The translations under genes and the position numbers were made by a program. A stretch of 64,000 nt of DNA from contig NC_018868.3 in NCBI RefSeq assembly GCF_000305785.2, positions 1,974,501 through 2,038,500 of the forward strand. The letters are read 5' to 3'. The DNA is from Simiduia agarivorans SA1 = DSM 21679. Its GTDB lineage: Bacteria; Pseudomonadota; Gammaproteobacteria; Pseudomonadales; Cellvibrionaceae. Under the pieces are notes generated by a model. The model was not told the DNA's origin, did not search any database, and worked only from the letters and a program-made list of their open reading frames with translations. This document shows positions 9,821 to 18,021 of this stretch, in pieces (within the stretch, counting starts at the first letter, position 1; every line of letters starts with the position of its first letter).

Positions 9821-11512
9821 ATGAATATTTTAGGGATAAACTACATATTTCATGACACATCTTCCTGCATCGTTCAGGACGGCGACCTGATTTGCGCGCT
9901 GGAAGAAGAAAGGTTCACCCGCAACAAGCACACCTACGAATTCCCTGAACGCTCTATTCAAAGATGTCTGTCGATAGCCAAACTCGACACTGAAAACATA
10001 GACCACATAGCCGTATCGATAGACCCTTGGAAACACCAGTTAAAAAAAATCGCCTACGCCCTATCGCTTGGATTTAAATCCAAACAATTCATCAAGAACG
10101 AATTCTGGCGCTACAGAAACCAACAACAAAAGTTCTGGCACTGGTACCGCCACACCTGGCCCGGCAACAAACACCCAGAAGTACACTTCATAGAGCATCA
10201 TAAATCCCACATACTGGGCAGCTATTTTGTATCGCCCTATGAAAACGCAGCCTTGCTTTCACTCGACGGCTCAGGTGAATGGTCAACTCACTGGATGGGT
10301 GAAATTCGCGACGGCAAGATAAGCAAAATCGCAGAAAGCTTTTTTCCAAACTCGCTTGGTTCATTCTACGAGGCCGCTACCGAATTCTGCGGATTCAGAC
10401 CCAACTACGACGAAGGAAAAACCATGGGTCTCGCTCCATTCGGAAACGCCGACCGACTTTATGATAAAGCCAGGAGCTTGGTTACAATAAAAGATACGGG
10501 AGAAATAGCAGTAGACACTGGTTATTTTAACTTTCCGCATTACGGAGAATGCCGATATAACGAAAAATTTGTCGCCCTTTTTGGCAAACCAAGAGCCCAA
10601 TCCAAAACCGCACCGTTCGAATCTCACCACGAAGACGTTGCCGCCGCATTTCAAAAAGCACTGGAAGATTGCGCCTTGAAAATGTGTAAAATTTTGGAAC
10701 AAAAAACATCCGCCGAACACATAATTATCGCCGGTGGCGTAGCCTTAAACAGCGTGATGAACGGCCGCATAATAAGAGAAACCCGGTTTAAGGATGCCTA
10801 CATCATGCCTGCAGCAGGCGACAATGGAACTGCAATTGGCGCAGCCTATTGTGTCTGGAATGACGTACTAGGAAACACTAAACGCCACACCCACCTGAAC
10901 CCCTTTGTGGGCACAAGTTATTCTGATGACGAAGTGGAAGCCACCCTCAAGGGGTTCAAACTAAGCTACAAAAAATGCGACGACATTTGCCAGGCAGCGG
11001 CACAACTCATACACCAAGGAAAAATTATTGGCTGGTTTCAAGGCAACATGGAAATCGGACCGAGAGCGCTGGGTAGCCGCTCAATTGTAGCTGACCCAAC
11101 CAATGCAAACATGAAAGGCAAGATCAACGCTGAAGTGAAATACCGGGAGCCGTACCGTCCTTTTGCGCCCTCCGCTATAGAGGAGTCGTACAAAACCTAC
11201 TTTGAACTTGGTGTTGACGACCCCTTTATGCTTAAAGTCGATTTTGTCAAACCTGAATGGCGAGCAAAGCTCGCTGCGATCACGCATGTGGATGGATCAG
11301 CCAGGCTACAGACGGTGAGCAAGAAAACCAACCCTCTTTACCATCGGCTGATTTCGGAAGTGGGCAAACTAACCGGTACCGATGTAGTATTGAACACCAG
11401 CTTTAACGTTATGGGTGAACCAGTGGTTGAATCACCCGAACAGGCCATCCGATGCTTCTACACTTCAGGTCTGGATGCACTGGCCATTGGCAATTTTCTC
11501 ATCATGAAATAG
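9821..11512 (+). CDS. NodU/CmcH-type O-carbamoyltransferase
   Basis: 563 aa, full length for the family. The N-terminal ASKHA/Kae1-like domain has the metal-binding EHHKSH (about 126-131), the LLSLDGSGEW nucleotide loop, NYDEGKTMGLAPFG, and IAGGVALNSVMNGRI. The C-terminal YrdC-like domain has GWFQGNMEIGPRALGSRSI, KYREPYRPFAPS and LNTSFNVMGEPVVES. It transfers a carbamoyl group from carbamoyl phosphate (through carbamoyl-adenylate) to a hydroxyl. In an EPS locus the acceptor is most likely a sugar, as with NodU on Nod factors. The base composition is more A+T-rich than in the neighbouring dehydrogenase and epimerase genes, so this part of the cluster may have a separate history. Confidence 0.9.
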   Translation: MNILGINYIFHDTSSCIVQDGDLICALEEERFTRNKHTYEFPERSIQRCLSIAKLDTENIDHIAVSIDPWKHQLKKIAYALSLGFKSKQFIKNEFWRYRNQQQKFWHWYRHTWPGNKHPEVHFIEHHKSHILGSYFVSPYENAALLSLDGSGEWSTHWMGEIRDGKISKIAESFFPNSLGSFYEAATEFCGFRPNYDEGKTMGLAPFGNADRLYDKARSLVTIKDTGEIAVDTGYFNFPHYGECRYNEKFVALFGKPRAQSKTAPFESHHEDVAAAFQKALEDCALKMCKILEQKTSAEHIIIAGGVALNSVMNGRIIRETRFKDAYIMPAAGDNGTAIGAAYCVWNDVLGNTKRHTHLNPFVGTSYSDDEVEATLKGFKLSYKKCDDICQAAAQLIHQGKIIGWFQGNMEIGPRALGSRSIVADPTNANMKGKINAEVKYREPYRPFAPSAIEESYKTYFELGVDDPFMLKVDFVKPEWRAKLAAITHVDGSARLQTVSKKTNPLYHRLISEVGKLTGTDVVLNTSFNVMGEPVVESPEQAIRCFYTSGLDALAIGNFLIMK

Positions 11513-11517
11513 ACATT

Positions 11518-11904
11518 ATGACCATTCGCTTTCTTTTTACGGCAGGATTGCTATATCCGACAGCGCTGGCACTCGTCATAGCACTGGACACATTGGTTGG
11601 TGACGCTGAATTTTTACAGCATTTCCTGACCGTATCACGCAAACAAACGCTACTGATCGTACTGTCTGACTGGGGGCAAGCCATTCCTTACTGCCTGGCA
11701 TTTGCAGCCACTTACTTGCTGGCGGAGTATCAGTTCGGCCAGAGATCTGCAATTATCGGAGGCATCGCTGTCGGCGGTATAGCTTTGCTAGCCTCTGTGA
11801 TGCCACCTCACCTACCAACCATAATTCCCTGCGCCCTGTTCACCACAGTGATACTCGCCGTCCTGAGCCGGATACCCACAAGGAAATACCATGAAAAAGC
11901 TTAG
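11518..11904 (+). CDS. Small multi-pass membrane protein, function unknown
   Basis: 128 aa from ATG 11518, 5 bp after the carbamoyltransferase stop codon. Four hydrophobic stretches (about 4-24, 43-66, 77-95, 99-117) with a short basic tail (RIPTRKYHEKA) suggest a four-helix inner-membrane protein. I do not recognise a family. Its 3' end overlaps the start of the caspase-like gene by 14 nt in another frame, so translational coupling is likely. Co-occurrence with EPS decoration genes suggests a role in assembly or in anchoring a partner, but nothing in the sequence shows this. Confidence 0.7.
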   Translation: MTIRFLFTAGLLYPTALALVIALDTLVGDAEFLQHFLTVSRKQTLLIVLSDWGQAIPYCLAFAATYLLAEYQFGQRSAIIGGIAVGGIALLASVMPPHLPTIIPCALFTTVILAVLSRIPTRKYHEKA

Positions 11905-13282
11905 TGCCGGAATTATTGCTGCCGTATTGAGCCTGGCCAGCACTCAAAGCCCTGCGACCAGCAAAGCCATCATTATTGGCGGGGGCAACACTCTGGAAAA
12001 CTCCCAAGGCCAGATTGAAGAAAATGTTCAGTGGGTAAGCGACATCCTGGACGCAAAAAAAATTGAAACCCAAGTATATTTTACCCACGGTAGCGCCCAG
12101 GGTGTGGATATCGTTTATTTTGGCGACGCCAGACTGAACGACACCCCTGAAAACGTGTTGCGACGCATTTATCTCGATGGTCTGGACTTCGCTAAGTCCT
12201 ACAAACGAAATACGCTCCCGAAAATCGATGGCCCAACGACGAAAGCCTCCCTGACCGAAGCATTATCAAAAACTTTTAAGTCACTTGAGAACCAAGCCGA
12301 ATCCTTACTTATTTTCAATGGTCACGGCGATATAGACTTCTCCAATACCGACAACAACGCCCTTAAACTCTGGCAAGACGAACGACTTAGCATTAACGAA
12401 ATACGGTCATTATTCGAGAGTGCGCCCCAGCAAAGCACCGTTCGGTTCATTTTTACCCAATGTTTTTCCGGCTCTTTTTCCAAACTCGCCTTTGATAATC
12501 TTGAAACAGACCAACTCGCAACCCCTCGTAGCTGCGGCTTTATGGCTGAAAGCGATAGACGCGAAGCAGAGGGTTGCGATCTCGGCATAAATCCATCCGA
12601 ATTCCGGGATTATACAACGTACTTTTTTGCAGCCTTGAATGGCTACACCCGAACAGGTCAGCCGATTAATCTTACAAAGACAGATCTCGACAAATCAGGG
12701 GAAATCGATTTTCGCGAAGCCCACCTGTACACTCTTGCAAACGCGCATAGTAGCGATCTATCAAGATCCACCAGCGAACAATTTGTCGAGTATAAAGAGC
12801 CTTGGTATAGACGCTGGGACACCGCATTTACGCCTAAAAATAACGTGTACAGCCGTATCGCCATCGAAGTCGCTGAGCGCGAAAAGGTGGCATCAGGAGG
12901 ACTTCCCTTACTGAGAGATATCCTGCATGAGAGAGCGGCTCTGAAAAACCTGACATCCGAGCAGGACACAGCCCGAGCGAAAATCGAGCAAATACAGGCC
13001 ACCTTGCGCACCGAGTTGGGCGAACTGCGTCTTGCCGAATTGACCACCGATAAACAAGAAGAGGTCTATAATCAAGCCATTCAAATGGCTGCGTACCAAC
13101 AGTTAAAGCACGCCCAAGATGAACTGATGCAACTGAACGAGCAAGTCCTGCAACAGACCAGGAACCTGACACAGCGCTTGAAAGCGGCGCGAATGAACAG
13201 GATATCCCGACTCGCACACTACCAGAAAGAGAATCCGGCATATCAGTCGTTAGTTGATTGCGAGTCATCTGGCCAGCTTTAG
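11891..13282 (+). CDS. Secreted caspase-like (clan CD) peptidase with EF-hand loop and C-terminal coiled coil
   Basis: 463 aa. A signal peptide (about 1-23, ending ATS) is followed by a caspase/legumain-like fold. It has the strand KAIIIGG, the His motif LLIFNGHGDID (His145), and the Cys motif IFTQCFSGSFS (Cys191); this His/Cys dyad spacing is typical of clan CD. A canonical 12-residue EF-hand calcium loop (Asp265-Glu276: D-x-D-x-S-G-x-I-x-x-x-E) follows, and residues about 345-440 are a Gln/Leu/Glu-rich coiled coil. Translation overlaps the upstream membrane protein gene by 14 nt; AAGGAAA lies 5 nt before the ATG. It is probably a periplasmic or secreted protease, or an inactive scaffold. 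Its presence inside an EPS decoration cluster is unusual. No substrate can be inferred. Confidence 0.75.
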   Translation: MKKLSAGIIAAVLSLASTQSPATSKAIIIGGGNTLENSQGQIEENVQWVSDILDAKKIETQVYFTHGSAQGVDIVYFGDARLNDTPENVLRRIYLDGLDFAKSYKRNTLPKIDGPTTKASLTEALSKTFKSLENQAESLLIFNGHGDIDFSNTDNNALKLWQDERLSINEIRSLFESAPQQSTVRFIFTQCFSGSFSKLAFDNLETDQLATPRSCGFMAESDRREAEGCDLGINPSEFRDYTTYFFAALNGYTRTGQPINLTKTDLDKSGEIDFREAHLYTLANAHSSDLSRSTSEQFVEYKEPWYRRWDTAFTPKNNVYSRIAIEVAEREKVASGGLPLLRDILHERAALKNLTSEQDTARAKIEQIQATLRTELGELRLAELTTDKQEEVYNQAIQMAAYQQLKHAQDELMQLNEQVLQQTRNLTQRLKAARMNRISRLAHYQKENPAYQSLVDCESSGQL

Positions 13283-13323
13283 AATCAGCCTCCTCCACTT
13301 CACTTGCTCATTAGCATACGGAT

Positions 13324-14907
13324 ATGACTGCTTTCAGGGAATTACGTCAAACCCATCGCAATTACGGCTTACTTGCCGTAGCGACAGATATCATAAACCG
13401 GATTGGGTATCGATTTGGCATTACCCATGTTGAAAAAATATTCGTTATAGAAGAGTTGGCCCGTACCAGCGAGTTCAGCGCCAACGTTCTTTCAGCCGAT
13501 GAAATAAAGCACCTCCAACAGCAGGGAATGATCACCTGCGATCCTGAACAAATCACTGCCGCCGAATGCGGCCAGTTAATTTGTATTGCCGCAACTGAAC
13601 AAGACCGGCTGTGCGGGCTTACGTGGTATGCAATTCAGCCTTACCGCTATGGCGGGTCAACCTTTGCTTTTTTCGATCCCCGCTACATCTGTGGATTTGG
13701 CGCATTTGTTCACCCGGATTACAGGGGCCGCGGTGTGCGCGACGCTATCGTTGCAAAGGCTATTGAGCACGCAAACAGTTTGGGCCGCAGGGGTATTATC
13801 GCAGCCATTTCGTGGACAAACTTTGCCTCACTCCGATCCGCTGCGCGCATCGGCTACAAAGCCATCGGCCTTGCCTATTGCTGCCCCTGGCTACCCAGTC
13901 ACCGGCACCGGCCCTACTACCAGTTGCGCAAACTGGAAACCACCACCCCCATAACGACAGCATTTATCAGCACAAGCGTGTCGGCAGTACTGGAGTTACT
14001 GTATCGGAAATCTATCCTGCTACTGGTGATTGATGCCGCTCCCAAAAGGCCGACAAGCCAAAATCCGCTGCGTCGGATTTTGGCCCGCACACAACACCAA
14101 TCGGTGTCTGACTGGGCATACGCGCGTGGCGTCCCCTGCATACGGTTTTTGTCAGACAACCAATCCACAACAGCCGAGGCGATACGAGCGAGTCACGCTG
14201 ACTATTTGATCTCTTACACTGCACCGCTTTTTAACGAAGAGATACTGCTTGCCCCTAAAAAGGCAGCGGTCAATATCCACCCCTCATTGTTACCCGATTA
14301 CCGCGGAGGTGCACCCTTGCCATGGCAAGTGCTACGCGAAGAAGCAATCACCGGGGCCTCACTGCATCTGCTCACCATGAAAATTGACCAAGGCGCGGTA
14401 CTCGCACAGGTGCAATCTGAGTTACCTGCAGGCTTAAGCAAGAAGGCTTTATTCGAACTCGCACGCAACAATGCTGCCCGCGCGCTGGATACCTGGCTGG
14501 ACAAACATCTTTCTGATAGCCTTTTATCAGGCGTTGCACAGCCGGAGCAGTCTGATACTCCCTTCGCGCGCAACAGAACTTTAGCCGATCTGAATAGAGA
14601 ACTTGACTGGCACCAGGACTCAACCGCGAAGCTATTTGCCCTGGCCCGCTATCTCGAACGCTGGCCAACCGAACTCAACCAACCACCCGGGTTGCTCCCC
14701 TGGCTACCCTGGCGGGCCTGCTCACTAGAGGAAAGCTGCTCAAACCTGCATAGCGTGCAATGGCGCTATAGCTGGAAGGGGCTGCAATTCCGTAACGCTA
14801 AAGGACAAATCACGCTACGCCCCAGCCTCAACCCACTTCACTGGCTGTCGCACTGGCGAAACTGGCGCAGATTGGCAAGAGAACAGGGCGAAAATATTTA
14901 CCTTTAG
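13324..14907 (+). CDS. Fused GNAT N-acyltransferase and formyltransferase
   Basis: 527 aa. Residues about 60-205 form a GNAT domain with the acyl-CoA loop HPDYRGRGVRD (130-140). Residues about 228-400 form a formyl_trans_N domain with the catalytic triad Asn317, His319 (VNIHPSLLPDYRGGAP) and Asp355 (MKIDQG), as in methionyl-tRNA and sugar formyltransferases that use N10-formyl-THF. A tail of about 120 residues, rich in Trp and Leu, is not recognised. The pairing suggests that one polypeptide modifies amino groups on a sugar (N-formyl and/or N-acyl), like ArnA or sugar N-formyltransferases. It is the last gene of the rightward run, ended by a strong bidirectional terminator. Confidence 0.78.
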   Translation: MTAFRELRQTHRNYGLLAVATDIINRIGYRFGITHVEKIFVIEELARTSEFSANVLSADEIKHLQQQGMITCDPEQITAAECGQLICIAATEQDRLCGLTWYAIQPYRYGGSTFAFFDPRYICGFGAFVHPDYRGRGVRDAIVAKAIEHANSLGRRGIIAAISWTNFASLRSAARIGYKAIGLAYCCPWLPSHRHRPYYQLRKLETTTPITTAFISTSVSAVLELLYRKSILLLVIDAAPKRPTSQNPLRRILARTQHQSVSDWAYARGVPCIRFLSDNQSTTAEAIRASHADYLISYTAPLFNEEILLAPKKAAVNIHPSLLPDYRGGAPLPWQVLREEAITGASLHLLTMKIDQGAVLAQVQSELPAGLSKKALFELARNNAARALDTWLDKHLSDSLLSGVAQPEQSDTPFARNRTLADLNRELDWHQDSTAKLFALARYLERWPTELNQPPGLLPWLPWRACSLEESCSNLHSVQWRYSWKGLQFRNAKGQITLRPSLNPLHWLSHWRNWRRLAREQGENIYL

Positions 14908-14913
14908 GCAGAC

Positions 14914-14944
14914 CAAAAAAAACAGGCCAGAAGCCTGTTTTTTT
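14914..14944. terminator. Bidirectional intrinsic terminator
   Basis: Stem AACAGGC / GCCTGTT with a 5-nt loop (CAGAA), flanked by an A-run on the left and a T-run on the right. It therefore terminates the rightward GNAT-formyltransferase transcript and the leftward ssb transcript. Confidence 0.88.
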
Positions 14945-14974
14945 CACACTGATTATTCCTTGCCAGGGTAAATC

Positions 14975-15493
14975 TTAGAAAGGAATATCGTCGTCAAAAT
15001 CAGCAAAGCCATCATTCGGGGCCTGCTGAGGCTGAGCCTGCTGCGGGCGCTGCTGTTGCTGCTGGTAATTCTGCTGCGGTTGCTGGCGCTGTTGTGGTGC
15101 CTGCTGCTGAGGTGCAGAGTAGCCGCCTTGTTCGTAGCCGCCTGAACCCATGTCGCCACGGCCATCCAACATCTGCATTTCGCTGGCCACAATTTCGGTG
15201 GTGTAACGGTCCTGCCCGTCCTGCCCCTGCCATTTACGCGTACGCAGACTGCCTTCGACATAGACCTTGCTGCCCTTTTTCAGGTACTCACCCGCTATTT
15301 CGGCCAGGCGATTGAAAAACACCACGCGATGCCATTCGGTGCGCTCCTGGGGCTGGCCGGTCTGCTTATCCTTCCAGGTTTCAGAGGTTGCGATACTTAC
15401 GTTAGTGACCGCGCCACCACTGGGCATGTACTTGGTTTCCGGGTCCTGGCCGAGATTACCTACCAGGATGACTTTATTAATGCCTCTTGCCAT
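14975..15493 (-). CDS. ssb: Single-stranded DNA-binding protein
   Basis: 172 aa. The N-terminal OB fold ([47 protein letters not shown]; about 1-112) binds ssDNA as a tetramer. A flexible Gly- then Gln/Pro-rich linker (about 113-158) leads to the acidic tip DFDDDIPF, which recruits repair and replication partners. It lies 77 bp downstream of the MFS gene on the same strand. I saw no LexA-like CTG-N10-CAG box in the upstream gap. Confidence 0.97.
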   Translation of the reverse strand: MARGINKVILVGNLGQDPETKYMPSGGAVTNVSIATSETWKDKQTGQPQERTEWHRVVFFNRLAEIAGEYLKKGSKVYVEGSLRTRKWQGQDGQDRYTTEIVASEMQMLDGRGDMGSGGYEQGGYSAPQQQAPQQRQQPQQNYQQQQQRPQQAQPQQAPNDGFADFDDDIPF

Positions 15494-15570
15494 TTATCTT
15501 TCCTCTTCTGAAGTCACGTCCCTTTGACTTGCACATCTAAACATTCAGTTCACTAAAAGTCGACACCTGC

Positions 15571-16902
15571 TCAAGCAAGTGCCCAGTCGTAGGCCGCCAA
15601 TTGGTCCGGGTCGAAGCGCGTGGCATCCACCTGCAGGTAAATCACTGCATCCTCTGCCACCAGCGTAACCTGCTTCACACCGGGCAGGGCCGCCAACAAC
15701 TGCACACCGGGCTCACCATTGGCCTGGCCAAGATTTATACGAATACGCTGAGGCCGCGCTGGCTGACGGTGCCACAGCGCCAACAGCCACCAGAGCACCA
15801 ACAAACACGCACACAGGATAAACACACTACTCAGACCCGCACGGGTTATCATCAGGCCTCCCAGCGAGCCGCCCGCGAAGGCGCCCAAAAACTGCCAGGT
15901 CGAGTAGACCCCTGTCGCGGTACCTTTTACCTCTGGTTTGGCCACTTTACTCACCCAAGAGGGCAAGGTTGCCTCCAGCAGATTAAACGCCATAAAAAAC
16001 AGGAACAACGCAGCGACCACAGCCGAAGCCACCCGAGCCTGAGCAAGCAGCAACTCTGCCCCCAGCAGCAACGCAATGGCTCCGAGGTATACCTGTTTAA
16101 CCCAGGATTTGCGCTCGCCGATCACCATAAACGGGATCATAGCAATAAATGACAAAACCATGACCGGCAGATACACCTGCCAATGATCCACCCGAGCTAC
16201 ACCGGCAGCCTCCAGCATTTGTGGAATCGCCAGAAATCCGGCCATCAGGACAAAATGCAGCACAAAGACACCTGCATTCAGCAACCACAATTCTTTGTCG
16301 CTCAGCACAGAACGCCAATCTAACGGCCCTTGTACCACCAGGCGGGCGGGCTCCACCACCAGAGACAACAATATCAGCACCCCCGCAGCGGCCAACGCGG
16401 CGGTTGCATAGAATACCCCGGCCAAACCCCACTGACCCGAGATCAACGGCCCGAGTACCATTGCGATCGCAAAGGCAATGCCAATGGATACGCCCAGCAA
16501 GGCCATGGCTTTGGTGCGGTTTTCTTCAGCCGTGACATCCGCCACCAACGCCATCACGACGGCGGCGATAGCACCGCAGCCCTGCAGGAAGCGCCCCAGG
16601 ATAAGACCCCAGACCGAATCGGTCATCGCGGCCACCAGCGACCCGGCAAGAAAAACCAGTAAACCGATTAAAATCAAAGGCTTACGACCAAATCGGTCCG
16701 ATAAATAGCCAAAGGGGAGCTGCAGAACTGCCTGACTGAGACCGTAGGCCCCAAGGGCCACGCCCAGCAACACCGGCGATGCATCGCGATAGCTTTCGCC
16801 GTATAGACTCAGCACCGGCAGCACCATGAACAGCCCCAGCATACGAACCACATAAAGTGCAGCCAACGGCAGGACGGCACGACGTTCAAAGGGCGTAGTC
16901 AC
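15571..16902 (-). CDS. YajR-like MFS transporter with C-terminal YAM-type domain
   Basis: 443 aa from GTG 16902. This start is preferred over a TTG at 16953 because VTTPFERRAVLPL lines up with the E. coli YajR N-terminus. Twelve membrane helices; the MFS loop 2-3 motif reads GYLSDRFGRKPLILIG, and GRFLQGCGAIAA fits helix 4. After the last helix a soluble ferredoxin-like tail of about 65 residues (RIRINLGQ to the end) matches the YAM domain of YajR. The substrate is unknown; drug or metabolite export is the usual guess. In Pseudomonas the homologous gene lies between ssb and uvrA; here it is still next to ssb but separated from uvrA by the curli locus. Confidence 0.88.
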   Translation of the reverse strand: MTTPFERRAVLPLAALYVVRMLGLFMVLPVLSLYGESYRDASPVLLGVALGAYGLSQAVLQLPFGYLSDRFGRKPLILIGLLVFLAGSLVAAMTDSVWGLILGRFLQGCGAIAAVVMALVADVTAEENRTKAMALLGVSIGIAFAIAMVLGPLISGQWGLAGVFYATAALAAAGVLILLSLVVEPARLVVQGPLDWRSVLSDKELWLLNAGVFVLHFVLMAGFLAIPQMLEAAGVARVDHWQVYLPVMVLSFIAMIPFMVIGERKSWVKQVYLGAIALLLGAELLLAQARVASAVVAALFLFFMAFNLLEATLPSWVSKVAKPEVKGTATGVYSTWQFLGAFAGGSLGGLMITRAGLSSVFILCACLLVLWWLLALWHRQPARPQRIRINLGQANGEPGVQLLAALPGVKQVTLVAEDAVIYLQVDATRFDPDQLAAYDWALA

Positions 16903-17044
16903 GGGTATGTTCTGGACCTGGAGCTGAATTAACGGGGGCAGCAATACTATCAAAAAACCGGTCCCGATAAATGAACACTGACCACCTTAGAGCAGAAAAA
17001 AAGGAAAATCCGGAGTTCTATAACTAAACTGTCTTTCATACCAA

Positions 17045-17073
17045 TTGCTCAAGTGATTGGGGCTGGTTATATT
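17045..17073 (+). promoter_or_regulatory. Candidate sigma70 promoter upstream of the Ala-rich repeat protein
   Basis: TTGCTC (17045-17050), a 17-nt spacer, then TATATT (17068-17073), about 60 bp before the ATG of the following gene. The surrounding 16954-17135 gap is A+T-rich compared with the genes and otherwise shows no element I can name. Confidence 0.45.
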
Positions 17074-17135
17074 GACTTTGGTTATAAAATAAACGAATTC
17101 ACCACCAAACCGGTCTGCGGACCCAGGATGTACCC

Positions 17136-17681
17136 ATGAAATTCCTCACTCTGCCCGCCTTAGCCTTGCTCTCCTGCAGCGCCATTGCGGCCCCCCAGAG
17201 CGCCGATGCCAACGCCGCAATTCAGGAACTCCGTCAGGCAGTGACCTTTGCCGACGCCGCAATCCGCGATGTGCAGGCTCAGGAAGCCGTGAATCAGCTG
17301 CATGCAGCGATTGCCGAAGCCGATCTGACCATCGCAATAGCGTCTGCCGCGGATGCCATCCGGGATGTGCAGGGTCAGGAAGCGGTGGGCATGCTAGCCG
17401 CCGCCATCGCTAACGCAGATCTCAACATCGCGTTTGTAGAAGCGCAGGTTGCGATCAACCAGGTCGGTGATGACCAACTGCTCAACGAGCTGTCTGAAAC
17501 ACTGGCAAATGCCGATGACGCGCGCGCCAACGACATGATCATGGCAGTGGTTTCAGAGCGCCCGATGCTGGCCGCAGCGGTGCAGGACCGCGCACTTGGC
17601 GCAGGCATCAATGAAGCACTGGTCGCCAATGCACTGACCGCCGGATTTGGCGAAGCAGCAGCAACTGCCGCAGGCAAATAA
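17136..17681 (+). CDS. Secreted Ala-rich helical-repeat protein next to the curli genes, unrecognised
   Basis: 181 aa with a clear signal peptide (cleavage near AIAA-PQS, about residue 19). The mature part is about one third Ala and has internal repeats. Two copies of a unit of about 35 residues share the core AAIRDVQ/DAIRDVQ - QEAV - L-AAIA-ADL-IA (about 45-72 and 71-99), followed by a degenerate third (VEAQVAINQV). A different Ala-rich tail ends the protein (VSERPMLAAAVQDRALGAG, then ALTAGFGEAAATAAGK). Predicted as mostly amphipathic helix; no Cys in the mature part and no known catalytic motif. It has its own likely promoter and a hairpin after the stop, so it may be transcribed apart from csgD. 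Position next to the csg genes suggests, without proving, a role in curli or biofilm matrix biology. I do not recognise the family. Confidence 0.8.
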   Translation: MKFLTLPALALLSCSAIAAPQSADANAAIQELRQAVTFADAAIRDVQAQEAVNQLHAAIAEADLTIAIASAADAIRDVQGQEAVGMLAAAIANADLNIAFVEAQVAINQVGDDQLLNELSETLANADDARANDMIMAVVSERPMLAAAVQDRALGAGINEALVANALTAGFGEAAATAAGK

Positions 17682-17688
17682 GTCCGTC

Positions 17689-17716
17689 GCGCGCCGGCTA
17701 TTCATTGCCGGCGCGC
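17689..17716. terminator. GC-rich perfect hairpin after the Ala-rich protein gene
   Basis: A 10-bp perfect inverted repeat (GCGCGCCGGC / GCCGGCGCGC) with an 8-nt loop starts 7 nt after the stop codon. There is no T-run behind it, so it may protect the mRNA 3' end or support Rho-dependent ending rather than act as a classical intrinsic terminator. Confidence 0.5.
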
Positions 17717-18021
17717 CCGCCTTACACTGGCGTACCAACTAGCCCCGTTATAACGTTTTATTTCCCGCTACCAACAAAATGTTCTGAAGCACTGCAATTG
17801 GCAATATTGTTCCAGTTCAACCTTGTCAAACGCGAAACGTTGCACAAAAACCACTAATAGCAGTGTGTTTTATTCGCCAATTCATCTAACAAATACATAC
17901 TTAGGTGCTAATTTATAACAGCAAAGGGTTGGCGTCTTGCAGTACTAAAAGTGAAACTTTACTCTTAGTCTCTCTTTTACTGACGCCATGGAAAGCGCAG
18001 ACTCAAAAAAGGACTCTGGTT
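17717..18021 (+). other. csgD upstream region, non-coding
   Basis: About 305 bp without a gene, A+T-rich. It should hold the csgD promoter and its regulatory sites, but I could not find a convincing -35/-10 pair. TATAAC near 17915 and CATACT near 17897 are weak -10 candidates. A GG/GC sigma54-like pair near 17930 has the wrong spacing. In E. coli the csgD promoter region is a large regulatory hub, which makes the length plausible. Confidence 0.5.

Noticed and set aside
17925..17945. Sigma54 promoter upstream of csgD (TTGGC...TTGCA)
   Set aside because: The GG and GC elements are about 6 nt apart instead of 10.
17905..18021. Longer CsgD starting at 17905
   Set aside because: No RBS, a hydrophobic extension absent from CsgD, and the 18022 start gives the family length with a good RBS.
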